Notes under the pieces: model-generated
What the model was told of the DNA's origin: nothing
What the model saw: only the letters and a program-made list of their open reading frames with translations
Database searches by the model: none
Shown: positions 1 to 7,155 of the stretch, piece by piece
How the letters are laid out: each line of letters begins with the position of its first letter
How positions within the stretch are numbered: position 1 is the stretch's first letter
Origin: Polyangiaceae bacterium
GTDB lineage: Bacteria > Myxococcota_A > Polyangia > Polyangiales > Polyangiaceae
Assembly: GCA_041389725.1 (NCBI GenBank)
Contig: JAWKRG010000006.1
Span: forward strand, 186,001 to 250,000
DNA length: 64,000 nt
Reading direction: 5' to 3'
Program-made: the position numbers and the translations under genes

Positions 1-948
1 CACCTTGTCGATCGCGCCGCTGGTCTCGTCGAGAAGCACGATGTCTCCGCCGTCGGTGTCGATCAGCCCGCAGATGATCTTGCCCTTGGCGCGCGTCAGG
101 TAGCGCGCCTTGCCCTTCACGTCGATCTCCTTGGCCAAAGCGCCCGTGTTCGCGTCGATTGCGATCAGCTGGTCTGCGTCACCGTAGGCGATGAACACGT
201 ACTTGCTGCCCACGGCCATGAAGCCGGCCCATTCGTCCTTGATGTCGTAGGAATGCAGTGCCTTGACGTTGCTTGGGTCGAGCTCGTGAAGGATGTCCGA
301 GGACTGATCGACGATCCACAGGCGGCCGTCGGCGTAGCCGATGCGCCCGTAACCATAGCCACCTGCCTGACCCAAGGGCTCGGAGTTGGCCACCTTGTTC
401 GTCGTGGGATCGATCTTCACCGCCGCGAAGCCGTTGCCGATCGCGACGTAGGGCGTCCCCTCGCCCATGGCGATGCCGTCGAACTGGTCGTTGATGTCCG
501 CGACGTCGATGGTGGCCACGATGGAGTTGGTGGCCGGGTCGACGCGAAGCACGCGCGGTGGGTGCGTGGCGCCACCCGTAGCGTCCTCGAGCACCCACAC
601 GGCACTGTCATCCGCCGCAATGCCGCGCAGCGGACCCACGGCGTCGATGGTGGCGACCACTTCATTGCTGCTCGGGTCGACGCGGTAGATCTTCGGCTCC
701 GCCTCGCCCACGGTCCACACCGCGCCCGCCCCGAACGCGATGTATGTGGTGGCGGAGGGCATGGTCACGACTTCCCAGTCGCCCTTGGCCGAATCGACCT
801 TGCGCAGGGAGCCCGTGTCTTCGTTCGCGATCCATAGCGTCCCAATCCCGCCGCTCTGGCCGCCGCTCGCATCCGAGTCGCCGCCCCCACAGCCCACGAC
901 GCCGACACTGAACCCCACCGCCATCACGAGCGCGCTTCGCTTCATCAT
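1..948 (-). CDS. Lipoprotein with YncE/Vgb-type beta-propeller (3' end outside window)
   Basis: Partial gene: it starts at 948 (ATG ATG AAG, two adjacent ATGs) and is still open at base 1, giving 316 codons without a stop. The N-terminus is a lipoprotein signal (MMKRSALVMAVGFSVGVVGC) with a Cys at about residue 20, followed by a short Gly/Ser/Asp linker. The rest is built from repeated blades such as 'VLRVDPATNSIVATIDV' and 'IYRVDPSSNEVVATIDA', typical of YncE and virginiamycin-lyase-like propellers. It is probably an exported, membrane-anchored binding protein; ligand and enzymatic role are unknown. It is divergent from the LamG-like lipoprotein at 1065, with about 116 bp between them holding both promoters. 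Lipoprotein and propeller are clear; function is not assignable. Confidence 0.8.
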   Translation of the reverse strand, partial: MMKRSALVMAVGFSVGVVGCGGGDSDASGGQSGGIGTLWIANEDTGSLRKVDSAKGDWEVVTMPSATTYIAFGAGAVWTVGEAEPKIYRVDPSSNEVVATIDAVGPLRGIAADDSAVWVLEDATGGATHPPRVLRVDPATNSIVATIDVADINDQFDGIAMGEGTPYVAIGNGFAAVKIDPTTNKVANSEPLGQAGGYGYGRIGYADGRLWIVDQSSDILHELDPSNVKALHSYDIKDEWAGFMAVGSKYVFIAYGDADQLIAIDANTGALAKEIDVKGKARYLTRAKGKIICGLIDTDGGDIVLLDETSGAIDKV

Positions 949-1064
949 GCGAACAGTGCTGCCACCGCCACCGGCAGAATCCCAGTTTCCCGCGGGGTGA
1001 TCGCAAATAGCGCTGCATTGTCGACGGCTTGCGTCACGGCTCCGTGCGGAGCGATACTAGCTGG

Positions 1065-1982
1065 ATGAAACTAACTTGGCTTGGGATGGGGCTGACGGGA
1101 GCAGCGCTGGCGTTGGCCTGCGGGGAGGAATTCAAACCGGCCAGCCCGGGCACCGGCGGCACCGCTGGCGGCGCGGGACAGCAAACGGGTGGACAGCCCG
1201 CGGGTGGCGCCAGTGGCGCAGATTCCGGGACTTCGGGTGCACCGAACACCGGTGGTGCGGACGCGGGCTCCTCGGACGGCTCGGCGGGCGACAGCTCCAC
1301 GGGCGGCGCGCCGCCGTGGACGCCCGACAAGATCCCGAACTGCGTGCTGTGGCTGGACGCTCGCGACACGTCCACCCTGACCCTCGACGGTTCAGCTGTC
1401 ACGCAGTGGAAGAGCAAGTGCGGATCGACGACCGTCACGTCGACTCCACCCCAAGCGCCCAAGACCGTGCAGGTCTCGGGGAAACCCGCGATTCAATGCG
1501 ACGGCGTCGACGACAAGTTCGACTTGAAGGGCACCGCCATCGATGCCAACTCCTACGTGTTGTTCTTCGTGGCGAGAAAGCGCTTCTTGTTTGAAGAGGA
1601 GGCGCTGTGGAGCAATCGAGCCGGGGCGACTCCTCCGAGTGGGACCGTGACGATGTTTGGCTTTCAGTCGCGGTTGGTGGTCTGGCACAACTCCGTCGTT
1701 CCACCCGGGTTCAACACCGACAACCCCGTGGCGCAAGACGCAACCCTGATCGCCGAACTTGCCGTGAGCCCCGCAGCTCGGGAGCTGGGCATCGACGGCA
1801 CCACTTGGTCTCAAGCGCTCACGGGCACGGGTACGTACTTGGGCACAGGCACGATCTGCGCGGACAAGTCCAACTACGGCGCCTTCGACCTGTTCGAGAT
1901 CATCATGTACGACCGCATGCTGACCAACACCGAGCGTGCGAAGATCCGTGCGGAGTTGAAGGCCACTTGGGGAACTCCCTAG
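1065..1982 (+). CDS. LamG/concanavalin-like lipoprotein, paralogue of 5069-6121
   Basis: About 305 aa. I take the ATG at 1065 because MKLTWLGMGLTGAALALAC is a complete lipoprotein signal; an upstream TTG would put 12 odd residues before it. After Cys-19 comes a Gly/Ala/Ser/Thr-rich spacer of about 70 residues, then a domain beginning 'PNCVLWLDARDTSTL' and closing with 'FDLFEIIMYDRMLTNTERAKI', the start and end signatures of LamG-like jelly-roll domains of surface proteins. Such domains commonly bind carbohydrate or protein. The gene converges on the aminotransferase at 1979-3235 and the two stop codons overlap by 4 bp. The same spacer-plus-domain layout recurs at 5069-6121. Ligand unknown. 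Confidence 0.82.
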   Translation: MKLTWLGMGLTGAALALACGEEFKPASPGTGGTAGGAGQQTGGQPAGGASGADSGTSGAPNTGGADAGSSDGSAGDSSTGGAPPWTPDKIPNCVLWLDARDTSTLTLDGSAVTQWKSKCGSTTVTSTPPQAPKTVQVSGKPAIQCDGVDDKFDLKGTAIDANSYVLFFVARKRFLFEEEALWSNRAGATPPSGTVTMFGFQSRLVVWHNSVVPPGFNTDNPVAQDATLIAELAVSPAARELGIDGTTWSQALTGTGTYLGTGTICADKSNYGAFDLFEIIMYDRMLTNTERAKIRAELKATWGTP

Positions 1983-3235
1983 AGCTTCCGCAGGGATCCG
2001 CGAACCACGGTAACGACGCGGGAAATCTCGTCCGCTTCGAGGCACGGATGCACGGGTAGCGCGACGAGTTCGCGTGTGAGTGCGTCGGCGATTGGTGCCG
2101 GCGCTGGAGGCAGATCCGCGTTGGCGCGCATCGCCGGCAAGGTCTTAGGGTAGTACACGGCGCTTTCGATACCTGCGGCACGCAGTTTGCGGCGCAGCTC
2201 GTCGCGCGCGCCCGCGGCGACGCGCAGCGCATAGGCAGCGAACACGTGGCTGGTCCCCACCCTTCGGGCCGGCACGCGCACGCCGGGCAGCGTTGCCAAA
2301 GCTTCGTCGTAGGCCGCCGCCACCGCCTGGCGCCGCGCGATCCAGCTGCGAACGTGCGGCAAGGTGACCCGCAACAAGGCTGCCTGCAGTGCGTCGAGTC
2401 GATAGTTGCCGCCGAGGGCCTGCGCATCTCCACCCTCCAAGCCGTGCTGGCGTAGGCTTTTCACGCGTGATGCGAGGCCCGGGTCCGCGGTGGTGACCAG
2501 TCCGCCATCCCCGAAGCCGCCGAACACCTTCGCGGGAAAGAAGCTGAAGCACGCGAGATGACCGATGCAGCCCACGGCGTGGCCCGGAGCGGACGCGCCG
2601 ACGACGAGGTTCGGAGTGGACGCGCCGACGACGAGGTTCGGAGCGGACGCGCCAGCCTCGTGCGGGTCCGGCGTACGGTGGACGCTGCTCGTCGCGTCGT
2701 CCGCGTCATCGCTCGCAGAGGTGCTGAGCCTGCCGGCGCCGAACGCCTGCGCGGCGTCCTCGATGAACACGATCCCACTGTCATCGCACAGCGCGCGGAG
2801 GGCCCAGGCGTCGCAAGGCTGCCCAAAGAGGTGCACGCCGATGACCGCGCGAGTGCGCGGCGTCAGTGCGGCCGCCACGCGCTCCGCGTCTAGATCGAAC
2901 GTGTCGTCGCGCACGTCCGCGAACACGGGTCTCGCTCCCACTCGCCGCACCGCCTCGGAGGTGGCAATGAAGCTGTACGCCGGCACGACCACGTCGTCCC
3001 CAGGCTCGACGCCAGCCGCGTGCAGCGCGAGGACGAGCGCGTCGCTGCCGCTCGACACCCCGACGGCGTGCTCCGCACCGAGCCACGCGCCGATCTCCGT
3101 CTCGAAGGCCTCCACCTCCGGCCCGAGCACATAGCGCCCCGACGCGATTACCCGTCGCGCCGCCGCCGTGAGCTCGTCCAACAGCGGCGCGTACTGCCGC
3201 TGGGCGTCGAAGAGAGTGATGGGCGGCGGAGCCAT
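1979..3235 (-). CDS. DegT/DnrJ/EryC1/StrS-family sugar aminotransferase with an internal insertion
   Basis: 418 aa, PLP-dependent aminotransferase (fold type I) acting on nucleotide-linked keto sugars. Visible: the SGSDAL phosphate-binding stretch (about 62-67), the 'FIEDAAQAFGA' Asp loop (about 158-167) and the PLP lysine in 'SFFPAKVFGG' (about residue 236), then 'FGDGGLV' and the family's C-terminal domain. Between the Asp loop and 'IGHLACFSF' lie about 54 residues (169-222) where the family usually has about ten; this includes two GAS-x-PNLVV units from 27-bp DNA repeats. Catalytic parts lie outside the insertion, so activity may survive. It stands alone on the minus strand among lipoprotein genes, but a sugar oxidoreductase (6046-7053) and a sugar dehydrogenase (54797-56092) in the window could share a pathway. 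Exact substrate unknown. Confidence 0.9.
   Translation of the reverse strand: MAPPPITLFDAQRQYAPLLDELTAAARRVIASGRYVLGPEVEAFETEIGAWLGAEHAVGVSSGSDALVLALHAAGVEPGDDVVVPAYSFIATSEAVRRVGARPVFADVRDDTFDLDAERVAAALTPRTRAVIGVHLFGQPCDAWALRALCDDSGIVFIEDAAQAFGAGRLSTSASDDADDATSSVHRTPDPHEAGASAPNLVVGASTPNLVVGASAPGHAVGCIGHLACFSFFPAKVFGGFGDGGLVTTADPGLASRVKSLRQHGLEGGDAQALGGNYRLDALQAALLRVTLPHVRSWIARRQAVAAAYDEALATLPGVRVPARRVGTSHVFAAYALRVAAGARDELRRKLRAAGIESAVYYPKTLPAMRANADLPPAPAPIADALTRELVALPVHPCLEADEISRVVTVVRGSLRKL
2586..2655. repeat. 27-bp tandem repeat inside the aminotransferase gene
   Basis: Units at 2586-2612 and 2613-2639 differ by one base, and a third unit from 2640 matches for about its first 14 bases. 27 is divisible by three, so the repeats keep the reading frame and encode the GAS(A/T)PNLVV units of the inserted segment on the minus strand. 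They sit in the middle of the extra residues absent from ordinary family members. Confidence 0.9.
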
Positions 3236-3338
3236 GGAGCTCCCCTTGCCCCGCGCAGGAAATTAGTCAAGGATTTCAGTAACTCCCCGCGTCTTCTAGG
3301 CTAGCTTGCGAAATTCAGCTATCAAGGAATGGGGAACG

Positions 3339-3366
3339 TTGACGTTTAGCCTTGATTAACTAATCC
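3339..3366 (+). promoter_or_regulatory. Possible promoter of the MYXO-CTERM gene
   Basis: TTGACG at 3339-3344, a 16-base gap and TAATCC at 3361-3366 resemble a -35/-10 pair. They lie in the AT-rich divergent gap between the aminotransferase start (3235) and the gene at 3398. The -10 match is weak, so this is only a suggestion. Confidence 0.25.
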
Positions 3367-3397
3367 GCGGCCGATGCTTGCGGGGAGGAAACGTGCG

Positions 3398-4942
3398 ATG
3401 CGAAAGCTTGGAGTATTCACGGTTTTGTCGGTTGCCGCGGTGTTGGCGGCGTGCAGCAGCACCAGCGATGGTGACGAGCCCGGTACGCAAGAGTCGGTGG
3501 GATCGAGCCAGGAAGCCATCGTTGGCAACTGCACCAAAGAAACCTACGGCATGCCGTGCGACCCAGACGGCCCGCTGGGCCCGCTGCTCGAATGCCAGGG
3601 ACAGTGCCTCTACGGTGGAGTGCCGGCGGGCCCCGTGTGTCAGAAGGTCGGGAGCACCTCCTTCACGGACGGGCGGGCATGTGGAACACCGGGCGGCGTT
3701 GGCGACGGAGTGTGCGCAAATCGGTGTCTGAATGGTGCGTGCCTGCAGCAGGCGGCTCCGGCGGGCGCCATGTGCCGACCCGACGCCAATTCTACGGCAT
3801 GTGATGGCGCCTGCGACGGCGGTGGAAAGTGTGTCGCGCTGGCGGATGTGTGCGCGTATGGCCCGAACAACTGCACGTTCGACTCCTGCAACCCACTGAA
3901 TGCCAAGCAGTGCCGGACGGTGTTCCTGAATCCCGGCTCTGGCTGCGAAGACGGCAATCTGTGCACGATCAACGACACGTGCGACGCGGCGGGCAAGTGC
4001 ATCGCAGGCCCGCCAACGAAGTGCGACGACAAGGACGTCTGCACGAATGACATCTGCAACCCGGCCAACGGCGCGTGCACTCACAATTTCAATACCGCGT
4101 CCTGCGACGACGGGAATGCGTGTACCTCCGGCGACGTCTGCAGTGCAGGCAAGTGCCAGTCCGGAAACGCCGTTGATTGCGACGACAAGAACCTCTGCAC
4201 CGCTGATAGCTGCGACAAGCTGACCGGTTGCGGACACACGCCCATCAGCTGTGACGACAAGGACGCGTGCACCGACGACAGCTGCAATCCAAGCGACGGC
4301 AGCTGCGTCAACACCAAGAAAGACTGCGACGACGGCAAGGCCTGCACCGTCGACTCCTGCGACTCGACCTCGGGCTGCAAGAACGCGCCCAAGGACTGTG
4401 ACGACAACGACCCCTGCACCACGGACGGCTGCGCCGAGCCCGCCGGCACCTGTACGCACACGCCAATCCCGAATTGTGGCACCGGCGGCACGGGCGGCGC
4501 GACCGGCGGCACGGGCGGCGCGACCGGCGGCACGGGCGGCGCGACCGGCGGCACGGGCGGCGCGACCGGCGGCACGGGCGGCGCGACCGGCGGCACTGCT
4601 GGCGCGACCGGCGGCACTGCTGGCGCGACCGGCGGCACAGCGGGGAGCAGTGGCAGCTCCGGCGCGAGCGGAGCTTCGGGCAACGCTGGAGCGAGTGGCT
4701 CCGCAGGCACTGGCGGTGGCAGCGCTGGTACTGCTGGCGCGTCAGGGTCCGGAGGTTTCCCGTCTACGGGTGGCTTCGGCGCGACCGATGCAGGAGCCGA
4801 CAGCGGCACGGCCGGTGGCAGCGGCTCGACGGAAGGTGGCGGTTGCGGCTGTCGCGTTCCCGCGCAGGGGCCGGCAGCCCCGCACGCCTGGATGCTAGCA
4901 GCCTTGGCAGCTTTCGGCGTCTCGCGTCGGCGTCGGCGCTAG
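3398..4942 (+). CDS. Cys-rich surface protein with lipobox and MYXO-CTERM tail
   Basis: 514 aa from ATG 3398, preceded by GGGGAGGAAA at good spacing; this start gives MRKLGVFTVLSVAAVLAAC, a lipoprotein signal. Residues about 50-355 are Cys-rich repeats of the type CDDGNACTSGDVC and CDDKDACTDDSC, which occur in many myxobacterial exported proteins and are presumably disulfide-bonded. Next come seven or so GTGGATG units, a Gly/Ser/Ala spacer, and a C-terminal tail with 'GCGCRVPAQG', a hydrophobic stretch 'AWMLAALAAFGV' and 'SRRRRR', matching the MYXO-CTERM sorting signal (TIGR03901). MYXO-CTERM proteins are processed for outer-surface anchoring. Having a lipobox and a sorting tail together is noteworthy. 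A hairpin follows at 4961. Function beyond surface exposure is unknown. Confidence 0.88.
   Translation: MRKLGVFTVLSVAAVLAACSSTSDGDEPGTQESVGSSQEAIVGNCTKETYGMPCDPDGPLGPLLECQGQCLYGGVPAGPVCQKVGSTSFTDGRACGTPGGVGDGVCANRCLNGACLQQAAPAGAMCRPDANSTACDGACDGGGKCVALADVCAYGPNNCTFDSCNPLNAKQCRTVFLNPGSGCEDGNLCTINDTCDAAGKCIAGPPTKCDDKDVCTNDICNPANGACTHNFNTASCDDGNACTSGDVCSAGKCQSGNAVDCDDKNLCTADSCDKLTGCGHTPISCDDKDACTDDSCNPSDGSCVNTKKDCDDGKACTVDSCDSTSGCKNAPKDCDDNDPCTTDGCAEPAGTCTHTPIPNCGTGGTGGATGGTGGATGGTGGATGGTGGATGGTGGATGGTAGATGGTAGATGGTAGSSGSSGASGASGNAGASGSAGTGGGSAGTAGASGSGGFPSTGGFGATDAGADSGTAGGSGSTEGGGCGCRVPAQGPAAPHAWMLAALAAFGVSRRRRR
4480..4640. repeat. 21-bp tandem repeat (GTGGATG units)
   Basis: About seven copies of a 21-base unit, the first nearly identical and the last three changed at one codon (GTAGATG). 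They encode a flexible Gly/Thr/Ala spacer between the Cys-rich region and the sorting tail. The copy number probably varies by slippage; this is coding low complexity, not a CRISPR, as there are no unique spacers. Confidence 0.9.
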
Positions 4943-4960
4943 CTCGCCGACGGCAGCGTC

Positions 4961-4986
4961 GCGGGCCGCGGCCAGGCGCGGCCCGC
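4961..4986 (+). terminator. Hairpin terminator after the MYXO-CTERM gene
   Basis: Perfect 9-bp stem GCGGGCCGC (4961-4969) and GCGGCCCGC (4978-4986) with an 8-base loop, followed by TTGGTTCTAT. It lies 18 bp past the stop codon. The T-tract is short, so termination strength is uncertain. Confidence 0.6.
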
Positions 4987-5068
4987 TTGGTTCTATGGGG
5001 CCGGTGCCCGAGGCACTCGTTTGGACGCGGGTGTGCTACGGTGGCGGCGAGATGGCCGGGTGGTGCAC

Positions 5069-6121
5069 ATGAGGCGGGGTCTTGCGTACGCGCTCATCGC
5101 GGTGGCGCTGGCTGCGTGCTCACTGGACGAGTTTGGGGATGGTGGCGGGATCGGTGCTTCCGGGAGCGGCGGGACCGGCGGACTCACGTCGGATAGCTCG
5201 TTCCCCGACGTTGCGACTGGCGGCGCATCTGGCACTGGCGCCAGCGGCGCGACCGGCGGCACCAGCGGGAGCGGTGGCAACATCGACGGGGGCGGCAGCG
5301 GTGGCGTGGACGCCTCACTCGGCGGGGCGAGCGGCGCAGGCGGCAGTGGCGGCGTGACCGGAGGCACGGGTGGCACCGGTGGCACTGGTGGGATGGGTGG
5401 AACCGATGGCGGGATCGTCAAACCCACCGACCTGACCGGTTTGATTCTGTGGCTCCGCGCGGATTTGGGCGTGAGCGCACCGGGCGGCGTGGTGGACAAG
5501 TGGACGGACCAGTCACCCGCCAACAACAGTTTCTTCCAGTCCAACCCGACGTTCGCCCCGACTTGGCTGGCGAGTGGAATCAAGGGGAAGCCTGCGCTCA
5601 ACTTTCAACCCGCGGCGGGCGTGCCGAAGTTCCTCAAGGCGTTTTCTTTGAATTTCGCTGGGGTCAGCGCGTACGTGCTGGCACAGCTAGACTCGGTACT
5701 TCCGAACAATACGTACATGGAGTTCATTGGCGCGGGCGCACCGGGCACGGCACTGCGCTTCGGCGTCAGCTCCAACCCGGCCCACGCGACCGTGTACTTC
5801 GCCCCTGCCTCCACGAGCGTCGTGCGCGTACCGTTCTCGACCAATTCCGCACCGCACTTGTTCGAGTTCCACTGGTCCGGGTTGGGCGCAGGGGACCCAG
5901 CTCAATACGAGGGGCTGGTGGATGGAGTTCCGCTGACCGATTCCGCCGGTGCACCGCTGAGTCTCATGGCCGAGACTCTGATCGGCACCGAATCGAGCGG
6001 AAGCGCGGCGCGCGCCTTCCGCGGGCGCCTCGGCGAAATCGTCGTCTACAATCGCAACCTGAACCCGACGGAGCGGGCCCAGCTGGGTGCAGCGTTGCGA
6101 ACGTTCTGGTCGATTCCCTGA
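5069..6121 (+). CDS. LamG/concanavalin-like lipoprotein, paralogue of 1065-1982
   Basis: 350 aa from ATG 5069, which gives a clean lipoprotein signal (MRRGLAYALIAVALAAC). A Gly/Ser/Thr/Ala spacer of about 100 residues follows, including 'GGTGGTGGTGG', then a domain starting 'LTGLILWLRADLGVSAPGG' and ending 'RLGEIVVYNRNLNPTERAQL', the same start and end signatures as the paralogue at 1065. LamG-like lectin folds bind glycans or proteins, so a role in binding the matrix polysaccharide is possible but not shown. The last 76 bp overlap the 3' end of the oxidoreductase gene on the other strand (6046-7053). Confidence 0.82.
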   Translation: MRRGLAYALIAVALAACSLDEFGDGGGIGASGSGGTGGLTSDSSFPDVATGGASGTGASGATGGTSGSGGNIDGGGSGGVDASLGGASGAGGSGGVTGGTGGTGGTGGMGGTDGGIVKPTDLTGLILWLRADLGVSAPGGVVDKWTDQSPANNSFFQSNPTFAPTWLASGIKGKPALNFQPAAGVPKFLKAFSLNFAGVSAYVLAQLDSVLPNNTYMEFIGAGAPGTALRFGVSSNPAHATVYFAPASTSVVRVPFSTNSAPHLFEFHWSGLGAGDPAQYEGLVDGVPLTDSAGAPLSLMAETLIGTESSGSAARAFRGRLGEIVVYNRNLNPTERAQLGAALRTFWSIP

Positions 6122-7053
6122 GACGCCAAGCTGATCGGCGCGCCGCGCTTGGCGGACAGGTCTCCCAATTCCAATATCCGCGTCACCTCTACGCCGGCGG
6201 TGGCTTCCGTTGGAATGCGGCATCCCTCTTTCACTGCGTGCAGAAACGCCGCTATCTCGGCGCGCAGCGGATTCTCGACGGGCTTGGTCATCAGCACGGG
6301 TTCTTGCGAGCTGGCTCGCCAGCACGCTTCGATGCTGGTGCCACAGTCGGTAACCTCAAACTCGGCCTGCGTCCCCTCGAGTCGCACTGCCCGACCCTCG
6401 AAGCTGCCGTCCGTACAAACCCGAATGCATGCCTGCACGCCGCTATCGAACCAAAATCCGCATTCGACTCGATTGTCTGCGCCCACTCCGAAGCGCTTCG
6501 CCCAGAGCTGCCGCGGAGGGCCCAACAAGTGAAACATGAGGGCGACGTCATGCGGCCCAAGTGTCCACCACGCGTCCTCGGACCGCCGCCGCCCGGGAGA
6601 ACCGGACCGCTCACTCCACCAGCGCGTCAGTTCGCCCAACCTCGAGTCGGCTAGGGCGGCGCCTACCGCATCAGCAATCGGGTGATACAGCAAGATATGC
6701 CCCACGGAAATCACTAGGCTCCGCTTGGCGGCCTCAGCAGCCAAGCGCTCCGCATCCTCGATGCGAAGCGCCATGGGCTTCTCGACGAACACGTGCTTCC
6801 CGGCGCGCAGCGCCAGCAAGGCATGCTCAGCGTGCAGCGCCGGCGGCGATGCGATGAACAGGGCATCGACTCCGGTCGACCCCAGCAAGTCGTTCAGCGC
6901 TACGCCCCGCGCTCCAAGGCCGACCGCCCGGCGCAGGGCGTCCGCAGCAGGGTCGCTCACACCAACGACTGAACATTCGTTCAATTCCAGAAGTGCCGCC
7001 AAAATGCGGATTCCCCAGGCGCCAGCGCCAATCAGGGCAACGTTCAGCGACAT
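6046..7053 (-). CDS. Gfo/Idh/MocA-family NAD(P)-dependent sugar oxidoreductase
   Basis: 335 aa. The Rossmann motif GAGAWG is at about residues 10-15 and the family signature EKPMA around 94-98, with 'HILLYHPIADAVG' and 'GPHDVALMFHLLG' following; the latter holds the His usually placed at the active site. Members oxidise or reduce sugars, including nucleotide sugars (for example WbpB/WlbA in making UDP-diacetamido uronic acids). It sits just upstream of, and divergent from, the chain-length regulator at 7156, which supports a role in polysaccharide precursor supply. Its 3' end overlaps the LamG-like gene by 76 bp. Substrate not determinable. Confidence 0.87.
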   Translation of the reverse strand: MSLNVALIGAGAWGIRILAALLELNECSVVGVSDPAADALRRAVGLGARGVALNDLLGSTGVDALFIASPPALHAEHALLALRAGKHVFVEKPMALRIEDAERLAAEAAKRSLVISVGHILLYHPIADAVGAALADSRLGELTRWWSERSGSPGRRRSEDAWWTLGPHDVALMFHLLGPPRQLWAKRFGVGADNRVECGFWFDSGVQACIRVCTDGSFEGRAVRLEGTQAEFEVTDCGTSIEACWRASSQEPVLMTKPVENPLRAEIAAFLHAVKEGCRIPTEATAGVEVTRILELGDLSAKRGAPISLASQGIDQNVRNAAPSWARSVGFRLRL

Positions 7054-7155
7054 CTTCCGGGGATCTGCTTGAATTTCCCGCCGCCGTGGCGCATCTATAC
7101 CCCCGCCGGCGAGGGATCCCGCGCGCTCTGCGTGGTGATCCCTTTTGAATTCATC

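Noticed and set aside
4480..4640. CRISPR-like array
   Set aside because: Units are contiguous 21-bp coding repeats with no spacers.
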